Below, piece by piece: positions 15,423 to 23,248 of a stretch of DNA of 64,000 nucleotides. The notes beneath the pieces were generated by a model that did not search any database, was not told where the DNA came from, and saw only the letters and a program-made list of their open reading frames with translations. Position numbers and translations under genes: made by a program. This DNA is from JAOUEA01 sp035249905. GTDB lineage: Bacteria; Actinomycetota; UBA4738; HRBIN12. The DNA lies in NCBI GenBank assembly GCA_035249905.1, contig DATFFT010000113.1, positions 15,369-79,368 on the forward strand. Direction: 5' to 3'. Positions within the stretch are counted from its first letter, which is position 1. The number at the start of each line of letters is the position of its first letter.

Positions 15423-15839
15423 TCAGGCGGCCCGGCGCGTGTAGTCGATCGCCCACCGCTCCTGCCATCGCTCGCCGTCGAAGGAGGACTCCCACCGCCA
15501 GCTGAAGCGATCGTGCTCGACGTCGAAGAACACCATGCGCTTGTACACCTGTTCCGCGTCGACCCGCTCCGGTGTCGAGAAGGCCAGGCTGCCGTCCGGC
15601 AGCGTCGAGCCGACGAGATGCCAGTAGCTGCCGTTCGAGTCGGCCCAGGTCTGCCGCCAGCCCATCTCGTCGCCGAAGACCGACAGGCTCATGCCACGGA
15701 ACGATTCCGGACCTCGAGCCTCGAACCGCTCCACGACGACCCTGCCGTCGAGCTCGCGTACGATCGAGTTCGTGCCCTGCCCGCCTTCCCAGGCGCAGTC
15801 CCACTCGCCGAGCCAGAAATCGAGCGAATGCGCATCCAC
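15423..15839 (-). CDS. DUF1579-like protein
   Basis: A 138-residue soluble protein resembling the DUF1579 family (lipocalin-like beta barrel): it begins HSLDFWLGEWDCAWEGG, has alternating strands such as GRVVVERFEARG and ends RERW-like (GERWQERWAIDY). It includes a GMSLSVF strand and a WRQTWADSNGSYW block usual in this family. The GTG start at 15839 has TACGCT 7 bases before it, consistent with a leaderless transcript, and the next residues begin the conserved domain. It converges on the sulfate operon with a 2-base gap. Biochemical role unknown. Confidence 0.75.
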   Translation of the reverse strand: MDAHSLDFWLGEWDCAWEGGQGTNSIVRELDGRVVVERFEARGPESFRGMSLSVFGDEMGWRQTWADSNGSYWHLVGSTLPDGSLAFSTPERVDAEQVYKRMVFFDVEHDRFSWRWESSFDGERWQERWAIDYTRRAA

Positions 15840-15903
15840 GACCGGAAGCGTAGACAGGCAGCCGCCGGAGGGGTTCCGGAGGATTGCCGCTTCGTCGGGC
15901 GGT

Positions 15904-16128
15904 TCAGTGCCCGCAGGCGCACGCGCCGCCGCAGCACCCGCCGGCCGACGGTCCCGGCTCGCCGGCGTCCTGCGATGCGGCGCCGACCCCGAACAGCGAG
16001 AAGCGCCGCCGTATGCGGTCGTCGCCGCACGACGGACAGGCGAGCGCCGTGTCGACCGCCGAGCCGATCGCTCGGCGTTGCTCGAACGGCTGCTCACACG
16101 CGAGGCAGATGTACTCGTAGACGGCCAT
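15904..16128 (-). CDS. FmdB-type zinc ribbon protein
   Basis: A 74-residue protein with the FmdB zinc ribbon: MAVYEYICLACEQPFE then CPSCGDDR, giving CxxC-x27-CxxC. The tail is rich in Gly and Cys (GGCCGGACACGH) and may bind a second metal. FmdB proteins were first named as putative regulators near formamidase genes and their role is not settled. The start is divergent from the IclR gene, and the two -10 boxes overlap in the gap (16138-16147). Confidence 0.85.
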   Translation of the reverse strand: MAVYEYICLACEQPFEQRRAIGSAVDTALACPSCGDDRIRRRFSLFGVGAASQDAGEPGPSAGGCCGGACACGH

Positions 16129-16137
16129 CGAAGACCC

Positions 16138-16147
16138 AGCATAGTCT
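16138..16147. promoter_or_regulatory. Overlapping divergent -10 boxes (fmdB / iclR)
   Basis: Minus strand TATGCT (16143-16138) is 9 bases before the FmdB ATG, and plus strand TAGTCT (16142-16147) is 7 bases before the IclR ATG. The boxes share two bases, so the two promoters could not be opened at the same time. Confidence 0.4.
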
Positions 16148-16154
16148 CGAGGGC

Positions 16155-16934
16155 ATGCGAGCGACCGAGGCCGTCGATCGTGTCGCGGCGGTCTTCGACC
16201 TGCTCGCGGACTGCCCCGAGGGGTTGACCGTCACGGAGGTCGCCGATGCTCTGGGGGTCCACAAGGCGACCGCGTCACGGCTGCTCGGAACCCTGAGCGG
16301 TCACGGGCTCGTCGAGCGGTCCGATCGACGCCGGTACCGCATCGGTATCGGCATCGTTCGGTACGCCGCGGGTGCGCTCACCGAGCTGGGCGCCGTCAGC
16401 CGAGCACGGCCCGAGCTGGAAGCGTTGTCTCGCACGACCCGTGAGACGGTGTCGCTCGGCGTGCTGGACGGCAGGGACGTCCTCTACATCGACCAGGTGA
16501 CGGGTCACGAGCGGGTGGTCTTCGCCGACTGGGCGGGCCGCCGCTCGCCTGCGCACTGCAGCTCGAGCGGGAAGGTGCTGCTCGCACACCTGGACGACGC
16601 CGAGCTCGAGAGGTTCCTGGCCCGCCCGTTGGCGCCTCGCACCGAGCGGACGATCCTCGACCCCGAGTCGCTCCGGGAACGGCTCGACGAGGTCCGTCGG
16701 CGAGGGTACGAGCGATCGGTCGGTGAACTCGAGGACGGACTGAGCACCGCGGCTGCTCCCGTCTGGTCCCGGGGACGAGCGGTGGCGGCGGTGAGCGTGG
16801 GCGGGCCCAGCTCCCGACTGCCGCCACGTGAGCTCCCCAGGCTCGGCCGCCTGGCGGTCGAGACCGCGACCGCGATCGGTCGGCGGCTGGACATGGGGCC
16901 GCCCGGCGAGCCGTTCCAGGTGCCGGCGAGGTGA
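16155..16934 (+). CDS. IclR family transcriptional regulator
   Basis: A 259-residue IclR-type regulator. The N-terminal winged helix-turn-helix includes LTVTEVADALGVHKATASRLLGTL (helices about residues 20-45), followed by the effector-binding domain with LIRDGRD-like sequence (GVLDGRDVLYIDQV), CSSSGKVLLAHL and VSVGGPSSRL, matching family landmarks. The ATG at 16155 is 7 bases after TAGTCT. It lies directly upstream of, and in the same direction as, the PHP/peptide-transporter operon, where an IclR-style palindrome is found (17011-17024), so it probably controls that operon. The effector is unknown. Confidence 0.92.
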   Translation: MRATEAVDRVAAVFDLLADCPEGLTVTEVADALGVHKATASRLLGTLSGHGLVERSDRRRYRIGIGIVRYAAGALTELGAVSRARPELEALSRTTRETVSLGVLDGRDVLYIDQVTGHERVVFADWAGRRSPAHCSSSGKVLLAHLDDAELERFLARPLAPRTERTILDPESLRERLDEVRRRGYERSVGELEDGLSTAAAPVWSRGRAVAAVSVGGPSSRLPPRELPRLGRLAVETATAIGRRLDMGPPGEPFQVPAR

Positions 16935-16945
16935 ACGTTCTCAGT

Positions 16946-16964
16946 CGTTGCCACCAGGGCAACG
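16946..16964. repeat. Inverted repeat after the IclR gene
   Basis: CGTTGCC and GGCAACG flank a 5-base spacer, a perfect 7-base dyad, with weaker outer pairing of CAGTC and GACTG. No T-run follows. It may end iclR transcription or be a second operator for the operon that starts at 17036. Confidence 0.4.
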
Positions 16965-16993
16965 GCTGACTGTTCCTGCGACCTCGGCGCGGA

Positions 16994-17024
16994 TAGCGTG
17001 CCCCCGTAACCGTTCGACCGAACG
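16994..17024 (+). promoter_or_regulatory. Promoter and IclR operator candidate
   Basis: TAGCGT (16994-16999) is a -10-like box. The dyad CGTTCG-AC-CGAACG (17011-17024) is perfect over 14 bases and would lie just after the transcription start, where a bound repressor would block elongation or initiation. IclR proteins bind short palindromes of about this length. The adjacent iclR gene is the obvious candidate protein. Confidence 0.5.
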
Positions 17025-17035
17025 TGGAGCACGAT

Positions 17036-18004
17036 GTGATCGAGCAGGGTCCCAATCCGTTCGAGGCCGAGGGCGTGTGGTTGAAGGCGGCCCTGCACAC
17101 GCACACGGCCCGTACCGATGGCGATCTTTCTCCCGAGCGGCACGTGCAGCACCACGAATGGATGGGCTTCGACGTCGTCGCGATCACCGATCACTGGACG
17201 CTCACATCGAGCCCCTCGAGCGAGCGCATCCTGGTGATCCAGGGTGCGGAGCTCGCCGTCGATCCACTCGCGAAGGGCCGATACACCGAGATCCTCGCGA
17301 TCGGCATCGACGACATCCCCGACGACCCCGGCGGGGATCGCGCGTACTGGGAACAGGTCGACAACTACCAGTTCAAGACGTTCCCCGACCTGTCGACCGC
17401 GGCTGCGAACATCACCGCGCAGGGCGGGGTCGCGTTCGTGGCTCACCCGTACTGGAGCGGGCTCCCGCTCGAGGTCGTGTTCGAGGCCGAAGGGGTTGCC
17501 GGCTTCGAGCTCTACAACGCGAGCGCCGAACGCGAGACGGGACGCGGCGACTCGTCCTACATCTGGGATCTCGCGCTCGATCGGGGGCGGCTGCTCTTCG
17601 GCATCGCGACCGACGACTCCCACTACCCGGGGTTCGACATCGGCGACGGTTGGACCATGGTGCGGGCCCCGGACCGCACGCAGGAAGCCGTGCTCCAGGC
17701 GCTCGCGACCGGGTCCTTCTACGCGACGAACGGTCCCGAGATCCACCACGTCCGTCGGGACGGCGGGGCGATCGAGGTGCGCTGCAGCCCGGCCGTCACC
17801 GTGATACTTCGCTCGGGTTTCGAGCGTGGCCTCTCGGTCGAGTCCGGGCCGCGGGCGCGCCTGGAACGATCTCGCATCCTCGAGCGAGACGGTTCCGGAG
17901 CCATCGTGCGCGCGCGGTTCGACCCCGAGCCCGACGATCTCACGTACGCCCGGATACAGGTGAGCGACGAGCGAGGCCGCTCGGCGTGGACCAACCCGAT
18001 CTGA
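17036..18004 (+). CDS. PHP-domain metal-dependent hydrolase (CehA/McbA-like)
   Basis: A 322-residue PHP-family protein. Metal-binding motifs are HTHTARTDG near residue 20, ITDHWT near residue 45, VAHPYW near residue 138 and DDSHYPG near residue 195, with a beta-rich C-terminal part after residue 230. The layout is that of CehA/McbA-type hydrolases, which include carbaryl hydrolase; phosphoesterase activity is the alternative. GTG 17036 is preferred to GTG 17024 because GTGGAG sits 6 bases before it and the operator overlaps the earlier codon. It is the first gene of an operon with a peptide-type transporter, so it may act on an imported substrate. Confidence 0.82.
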   Translation: MIEQGPNPFEAEGVWLKAALHTHTARTDGDLSPERHVQHHEWMGFDVVAITDHWTLTSSPSSERILVIQGAELAVDPLAKGRYTEILAIGIDDIPDDPGGDRAYWEQVDNYQFKTFPDLSTAAANITAQGGVAFVAHPYWSGLPLEVVFEAEGVAGFELYNASAERETGRGDSSYIWDLALDRGRLLFGIATDDSHYPGFDIGDGWTMVRAPDRTQEAVLQALATGSFYATNGPEIHHVRRDGGAIEVRCSPAVTVILRSGFERGLSVESGPRARLERSRILERDGSGAIVRARFDPEPDDLTYARIQVSDERGRSAWTNPI

Positions 18005-18032
18005 CCGATCCTCGACGGGAGGGAAGCAGAAC

Positions 18033-19832
18033 ATGAGACGGACGCTCATACCGTTGGTCGTGATCGCGGCCTCGACGGCGTTGGCGGTGCCCGCCTTGGC
18101 GCAGCGCGCGACGCCCACCGACGTGCGGTCGACGCTGACCGTGGGCATGAGCTACGACCTGTACACCTCGAACCCACTTCGCGCCTGCGGCTGCGGGGCG
18201 GAGTACGAGTTCCTCGCGATCAACTACGACATGCTGCTGGCGTTCGACGAGCAGACGCTCGAGGCGGCGCCCGGGCTCGCGACCGAGGTGCCGACGAAGG
18301 AGAACGGTGGTGTCTCCGACGACGGCATGACCTACACGTTCCACATCAGGGACGACGCGACCTGGCACGACGGCACGCCGGTGACCGCTCGAGACGTGGC
18401 GTTCACGTACCGCTTCGCCCTCGACAACAAGATCGGGGCCTACAACAACTACCTGCCGTACGACCCCGTGTTCGAAACGCCCGACGATTCCACCCTCGTG
18501 TGGACGATGACCTCGCCCAGCCTCGCGCCCGTGGCGCCGCCGTTCATCCCGATACTTCCGGAGCACATCTGGTCGGAGTTCGACGGCGACGCCAAGGCCG
18601 GAAGGCAGTTCGAGAACATCCCGGCCATCGGCTCCGGCCCGTTCCAGCTCGCCGAGTGGGAGGAAGGACGATTCTGGCGCGTCGAGGCCAACGAGGACTA
18701 CTGGGGCGGAGCGCCGAAGGTCGATGAGATCGTGTTCCGGGCCTTCGACAACCCGGAGACGATGGCGCTGGCCTTGCGCGACGGCGAGGTCGATCTCGTC
18801 TCGGGGCTCCCGCCCAACATCGCACGCTCGCTCGAGGGTCAGCCGAACATCGCGGTCCACGAGGCCGTGGGGCGAACGTTCCTGAACCTCGCCTTCAACT
18901 TCGGCGGTCAGAACCCGGCCGCGACGAACCACCCCGCCTTGCACGATCTGACCGTGCGGACCGCGATCGCGCACGCCATCGACAAGCAGGCCCTCGTCGA
19001 CAAGGTGCTGTTGGGCCACGGCGTGGCGGGCACGAGCGTGATGCCGCCGTCGAGCCCGTGGCATTGGCAGCCTTCGGCTGGCCAGGAGCAGGCGTTCGAC
19101 CTCGAGGCGGCGAACTCGATGCTCGACGACGCCGGCTACCTCGACACCGACGACGACGGGATCCGAGAGATGCCTGGAGGCGGTGAACCCGTCGAGTTGG
19201 AGCTCGTCGCGGCTTCGAGCGTCGTCGAGGCGCCTGCCACCGCGAGGCTGATCGCCGGCTGGCTCGGCGAGATCGGCATCGGCACGCAGGTCAAGGCCGT
19301 CGGCGACGGCGCGATGAACCAGGTCTGGACCAGGGGCACGTTCGACGCCTACCTGTGGGGATGGACCCCAGACCCCGACCCCGACTTCATCCTGTCGGTC
19401 TTCACCACCGCCCAGTGCGGCAACTGGAGCGACGGCTGCTACTCGGATCCCGAGTACGACGAGCTCTACACCGAGCAGCAGCAGGCGACGTCGGTCGAGG
19501 AACGCAGGGCGCTCGTCGCCGAGATGCAGCAGTTCCTCTACGAGGACGTCGCCGAGGTCATCCTCTTCTACTCCGCCGACCTCGAGGCGTATCGAACGGA
19601 CACGTTCACCGGGTACTCGCCGACGCCGCCACCCGACGGGTACATGGTGTTCGGGTACCTCCCCTACCCCTACATGGATATCGAGCCGGTGAGCGCGGCC
19701 GACGGCGGCGCGACCTCATCGGGCTCCGACGCGATCCCATTGTGGGTATGGGGCACCGTGATCGCCGCGGTCGTCGTCGGATGGGTACTCGTCTCTCGGG
19801 CCAGGCGCGCGCGCGAAGACGAACACGAATAG
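18033..19832 (+). CDS. Family 5 (peptide/nickel-type) ABC substrate-binding protein
   Basis: A 599-residue extracellular solute-binding protein of the DppA/OppA family. It has a cleavable-looking signal peptide (LAVPALAQR), the family stretch DGMTYTFHIRDDATWHDGTPVTARDVAFTY-type sequence around residues 95-125, and LRDGEVDL and YLWGWTPDPDP blocks. It has no lipobox; instead a C-terminal membrane helix (LWVWGTVIAAVVVGWVLV) and basic tail would anchor it, a less common arrangement in this family. It is followed by DppB and DppC permeases but no ATPase genes. The ligand may be an oligopeptide or another large polar molecule. Confidence 0.88.
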   Translation: MRRTLIPLVVIAASTALAVPALAQRATPTDVRSTLTVGMSYDLYTSNPLRACGCGAEYEFLAINYDMLLAFDEQTLEAAPGLATEVPTKENGGVSDDGMTYTFHIRDDATWHDGTPVTARDVAFTYRFALDNKIGAYNNYLPYDPVFETPDDSTLVWTMTSPSLAPVAPPFIPILPEHIWSEFDGDAKAGRQFENIPAIGSGPFQLAEWEEGRFWRVEANEDYWGGAPKVDEIVFRAFDNPETMALALRDGEVDLVSGLPPNIARSLEGQPNIAVHEAVGRTFLNLAFNFGGQNPAATNHPALHDLTVRTAIAHAIDKQALVDKVLLGHGVAGTSVMPPSSPWHWQPSAGQEQAFDLEAANSMLDDAGYLDTDDDGIREMPGGGEPVELELVAASSVVEAPATARLIAGWLGEIGIGTQVKAVGDGAMNQVWTRGTFDAYLWGWTPDPDPDFILSVFTTAQCGNWSDGCYSDPEYDELYTEQQQATSVEERRALVAEMQQFLYEDVAEVILFYSADLEAYRTDTFTGYSPTPPPDGYMVFGYLPYPYMDIEPVSAADGGATSSGSDAIPLWVWGTVIAAVVVGWVLVSRARRAREDEHE

Positions 19833-19835
19833 CGC

Positions 19836-20798
19836 ATGCAAGGCTACGTCGGTCGGAAGCTGCTCGGCGCCGCAGGCACGCTCCTGTTCGTGATGCTGTT
19901 CAACTTCGTGCTGTTCCGGGTGATGCCGGGCAGCCCCGTGGACACCATCGCGAGGAACCAGCGCCTGTCGTCCGATGAGATCCAGGCGCTGATCGAGGAC
20001 TTCGGCCTCGACCGTTCGTTGCCGGCTCAGGTGCCCGGCTACCTCTGGGATACGGTTCGGGGCAACCTCGGCGTCTCCTACACCTCCGGCAGGCCGGTGA
20101 CGTCCGTGCTCGCCGGCCGAGTCTGGCCCACCGTCGTGCTCGTGTTGCCCGCGACGATCATCTCGGTCGCCGTCGGAGTGTGGCTCGGCATCCACGCAGG
20201 GTGGCGCCGAGGCTCGGGTACCGACGCCGGGTCGGTCGGGGCCTCGCTCGTGCTCTACTCGACCCCCGAGGGGTGGCTGGGCATGATGCTGCTCGTCGTC
20301 TTCGGCGTGTGGCTCGGGCTGTTCCCGCTGGGCGGGTATTCGTCGAGCCCGCCACCCGAGGGAGCGGCATACGTTGCCGACGTGATGACGCACGCGTTCC
20401 TTCCCGTCCTCACGCTCGCTCTCGCCTACATCGGCGAGTACGTCCTGATCATGCGCTCCTCGATGGTCGAGGTGACCCACGAGGATTACCTGACCACCGC
20501 TCGCGCGAAGGGCCTCACCGATCGGGAGGTTCGGCGGGGGCACGCGGTGCCGAACGCGCTGCTGCCGATCGTCACGCTGATCTTCTACAGCTTCGGCTTC
20601 GTGCTGGGGGGCGCCGTCGTGATCGAGTCGATCTTCAACTGGCCGGGACTCGGGCTCCTGACGTTCCAGGCGATCGACAACCAGGACTTCCCCGTGATCC
20701 AGGGGGTGTTCCTGCTGTCGAGCTTCCTCGTGATCGCCTTCAATCTCGCGGCCGACCTGTCCTATGGGTACATCGACCCGAGGGTGAACGATCGCTGA
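19836..20798 (+). CDS. dppB: DppB-like ABC transporter permease
   Basis: Permease subunit of the peptide/nickel ABC family, 320 residues, about six helices. The N-terminal signature VMPGSPVD and the later DYLTTARAKGLTDREVRRGHAVPNALLP coupling loop are typical of DppB. It begins 3 bases after the binding-protein stop and overlaps the next permease gene (TGATG). It pairs with the DppC-like protein in the membrane; the matching ATPases must be encoded elsewhere. The gene symbol reflects family only, not a proven dipeptide substrate. Confidence 0.9.
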   Translation: MQGYVGRKLLGAAGTLLFVMLFNFVLFRVMPGSPVDTIARNQRLSSDEIQALIEDFGLDRSLPAQVPGYLWDTVRGNLGVSYTSGRPVTSVLAGRVWPTVVLVLPATIISVAVGVWLGIHAGWRRGSGTDAGSVGASLVLYSTPEGWLGMMLLVVFGVWLGLFPLGGYSSSPPPEGAAYVADVMTHAFLPVLTLALAYIGEYVLIMRSSMVEVTHEDYLTTARAKGLTDREVRRGHAVPNALLPIVTLIFYSFGFVLGGAVVIESIFNWPGLGLLTFQAIDNQDFPVIQGVFLLSSFLVIAFNLAADLSYGYIDPRVNDR

Positions 20799-21733
20799 TG
20801 GCCGCCGGATCCGACGTGCTCGCCGACGCTGTCCCCAGGTCCGCGCGTGCGGCAGCGCGGGTGCGCCGGCGACGGGCCTTCGCGGCCTTCCGCCGCGACT
20901 ACCGGCGAAGTCGGATGGGCATGATCGGCGTCGCCATCCTCGTGGTGGCCGTGGCCGTGGCCCTGCTGGCGCCTGTCTTGACCGACCAGCGCGACACCCA
21001 GGAGGCGTTCGCGTCGGGTCCCGTGCTGGCCCCACCGTCGGTCGAGTATCCGCTGGGCACCGACGTCTTCGGACGGTCGGTGCTCACCCTCACGATCTGG
21101 GGAGCCCGGGTGTCGTTGCTGGTCGGCTTCGCGGCGACCGCGATCGCGGCATCGATCGGCACGTCGGTGGGCGTGACCGGCGGCTACGTCGGCGGCCGGA
21201 CCGACGGCTTGCTCAACGCGGTCTCGAACTGGTTCCTGGTCATCCCGTGGATCCCCCTGGCGATCGCCCTCGCGTCGATCCTCGGTCCCACCCTGCTGAA
21301 CGTGATCCTCGTGATCGGCATCACGTCGTGGGCCTCGACCGCCCGACTCGTGCGCGCCCAGACGCTGAGCGTGAAGCAGAGTCCCTTCGTGGAACGGTCC
21401 AGGGCCCTCGGGGGCTCGGAGTGGCATCTCGCCACTCGCCACGTGCTCCCGAACCTCGTGCCGGTCATCCTCGCGAACACCGTGCTGGCGATCGCCCTGG
21501 CGATCCTGTCCGAGACGACGCTGGCCCTGCTGGGGCTCGGCGACCCGACCAGCATCTCGTGGGGGACGATGATCTACGAGGCGTTCATCGCTGGGGCGAT
21601 CAGCGGAGGTCAGTGGTGGTGGCTGCTGTCCCCAGGGCTCGCGATCGTCTCCGTCGTGTTGGCGTTCACGATGTGCGGCTACGCGCTCGAGGAGATCCTC
21701 AACCCACGGTTGAGGGCCAGGGGCGACCGATGA
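20798..21733 (+). CDS. dppC: DppC-like ABC transporter permease
   Basis: Second permease of the peptide-type transporter, 311 residues. It has the N-terminal cytoplasmic lead and first helix (RMGMIGVAILVVAVAVALLAP), the DppC landmark PLGTDVFGRSV and the coupling loop QSPFVERSRALGGSEWHLATRHVLPNLVP. ATG 20798 overlaps the dppB stop, and the gene overlaps the following phosphatase-like gene (ATGA). The family normally continues with DppD and DppF ATPases; here an inositol-phosphatase-like gene takes that place. Confidence 0.9.
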   Translation: MAAGSDVLADAVPRSARAAARVRRRRAFAAFRRDYRRSRMGMIGVAILVVAVAVALLAPVLTDQRDTQEAFASGPVLAPPSVEYPLGTDVFGRSVLTLTIWGARVSLLVGFAATAIAASIGTSVGVTGGYVGGRTDGLLNAVSNWFLVIPWIPLAIALASILGPTLLNVILVIGITSWASTARLVRAQTLSVKQSPFVERSRALGGSEWHLATRHVLPNLVPVILANTVLAIALAILSETTLALLGLGDPTSISWGTMIYEAFIAGAISGGQWWWLLSPGLAIVSVVLAFTMCGYALEEILNPRLRARGDR

Positions 21734-22521
21734 CCCGGGCATCGTTGGGCGAGGAGCTCGAGTTCGCGCGAGAGCTCGCGGACATGGCGGCCTCGATCTC
21801 CGCTCGTTGGACCGAGGGGGACCTCGGCGTGCGCCAGAAGCACGACGCGACCCCGGTGACCGACACCGATGTCGCGATCGAGCGCGCGCTTCGGGAGGCT
21901 GTGCGGGCACGCTTCCCCGATGACGGCTTCCTCGGCGAGGAAGAGGGCGAGACGCCGGGCGGCCGGAGGACCTGGGTCGTCGATCCGATCGACGGCACCC
22001 GCAACCTGATCGACGGTATCCAGCTCTGGACGACGTTGATCGCGCTGGTCGACGACGGCCGGCCGGTCGTCGGAGTCGCGAACGCGCCCGCGGTGCACGA
22101 GCGTTACGAGGCCGTGATCGGGCAGGGCTCCACTCTCAACGGGGTCCCCATCCGAGTTTCCGGCGTCGGGGAGCTCGAGGACGCCATGGTGCTGCACTCC
22201 GGGATCGAGGAATGGATGCGGGGACCATATTGGGATGGGTTCCGCTCGCTGGCGGGATCGGCGAGGCGCACGCGCGGTGTGAGCGATGCCTGGGGTCACA
22301 TGCTCGTGGCACGGGGCTCCGCCGACGTCCTCCTCGAGCACGAGCCGTGCGGCCCCTGGGACTGGTTCGCGGTCCAGATCATCGTGCAGGAGGCAGGCGG
22401 TCGGATCACGACGCTGGAGGGCTCGTCACCGACTCCCGGCTGCAATCTCATGTCTTCGAACGGCGTCATCCACGACCGGGTGATCCGCGAGCTGGCCGGT
22501 CACGCGATCGCCGGCCGCTGA
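21730..22521 (+). CDS. Inositol monophosphatase family protein (HisN-like)
   Basis: A 263-residue Mg-dependent phosphatase of the inositol monophosphatase superfamily. The three metal-site motifs are complete: GEEEGE near residue 75, DPIDGTRNLIDG near residue 95 and GPWDWFAVQIIVQEAGG near residue 215. Sequence style resembles bacterial HisN (histidinol phosphatase), but also inositol and nucleotide phosphatases. It is coupled to the transporter by an ATGA overlap, so dephosphorylation of an imported or intracellular phosphate ester in the same pathway as the PHP hydrolase is a reasonable inference. Confidence 0.87.
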   Translation: MTRASLGEELEFARELADMAASISARWTEGDLGVRQKHDATPVTDTDVAIERALREAVRARFPDDGFLGEEEGETPGGRRTWVVDPIDGTRNLIDGIQLWTTLIALVDDGRPVVGVANAPAVHERYEAVIGQGSTLNGVPIRVSGVGELEDAMVLHSGIEEWMRGPYWDGFRSLAGSARRTRGVSDAWGHMLVARGSADVLLEHEPCGPWDWFAVQIIVQEAGGRITTLEGSSPTPGCNLMSSNGVIHDRVIRELAGHAIAGR

Positions 22522-22539
22522 GCCGGAGAGGGGGGTTCG

Positions 22540-22887
22540 GTGCGGATACTGATCAGATGGGGGATCACCGCGATAGCTGTGTTCGTTGCGGCGCAACTCG
22601 TGCCCGGCATCGAGCTTCGCGAGGGGCTGGCGTCGCTGCTGATCGTGTCGGCGATCCTGGGGCTCGTGAACGCCGTGCTCGGAACGGTGCCGAGGATCCT
22701 CAGCATCCCGTTCCTGATCATCACCCTCGGCTTGTTCGCCATCGTCATCAACATGGTCGTTCTCTGGGTGACCACGGCCTTCACCGACCGCATCGAGATC
22801 GAGGGGTTCTGGGCGTACTTCTGGGCGGCCCTGATCGTCTCGATCGTGACGCTGGTGCTGAGGATCGCGCTTCCCGACGGCGAATGA
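22540..22887 (+). CDS. Phage holin family 4 / YvlD-like membrane protein
   Basis: A 115-residue protein with four predicted membrane helices, of the YvlD (PF04020) family. Characteristic are the first helix RILIRWGITAIAVFVAAQLVPGIEL-type sequence, the LGLVNAVLG motif and the LTLGLF-like stretch ITLGLFAIVIN. Despite the family name it is a chromosomal envelope-associated protein, not a sign of prophage. GTG 22540 follows GAGAGGGGGG. Function is not established; YvlD is linked to cell-envelope stress in Bacillus. Confidence 0.85.
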   Translation: MRILIRWGITAIAVFVAAQLVPGIELREGLASLLIVSAILGLVNAVLGTVPRILSIPFLIITLGLFAIVINMVVLWVTTAFTDRIEIEGFWAYFWAALIVSIVTLVLRIALPDGE

Positions 22888-22981
22888 CGGCTGACGTCGC
22901 GGGAGTGCTGGGAGACGCAGGCCGGGGCGTGCTTGGATGCCCGGGCGGGGCACCTCGCCCCGGGCCGGGTACCCTTGATGT

Positions 22982-23200
22982 ATGCCGGAAAGTTACGGGA
23001 AGCGTCAGCGCCAGGACGTGAAGGCGCGCAAGGCCGCCGCTCGCGAGGAGCGGCGGCTCGCTCGCGCGAAGCGCGACGCCGACCGGGCCGCCGGCATCGT
23101 CGAGGCGGGCACGCCGATCGAGGCGGCCGACCCGGTCGTTCTGGGGCTCCCTGAGGAGGCCGAGCCCGCCGAGACATCGCGACCCGACGGTTCCGCTTGA
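22982..23200 (+). CDS. Small basic conserved protein
   Basis: A 72-residue protein with a very basic N-terminal half (ESYGKRQRQDVKARKAAAREERRLARAKR) that should form a helix, and an acidic C-terminal tail. I recall similar short proteins beginning SYGKRQR in many actinobacteria, but know no function. The charge pattern fits RNA or nucleic-acid binding. The ATG has TACCCT 6 bases before it and no ribosome site, consistent with a leaderless message. Confidence 0.75.
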   Translation: MPESYGKRQRQDVKARKAAAREERRLARAKRDADRAAGIVEAGTPIEAADPVVLGLPEEAEPAETSRPDGSA

Positions 23201-23248
23201 TCCTGCGGTCGAAGGCCTGCGCCCCGTGCGGCGGCTAGGCTGACGGCG

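Noticed and set aside
22540..22887. Prophage remnant, from the holin-family name of this protein
   Set aside because: YvlD-like proteins are chromosomal membrane proteins and no other phage gene is nearby.
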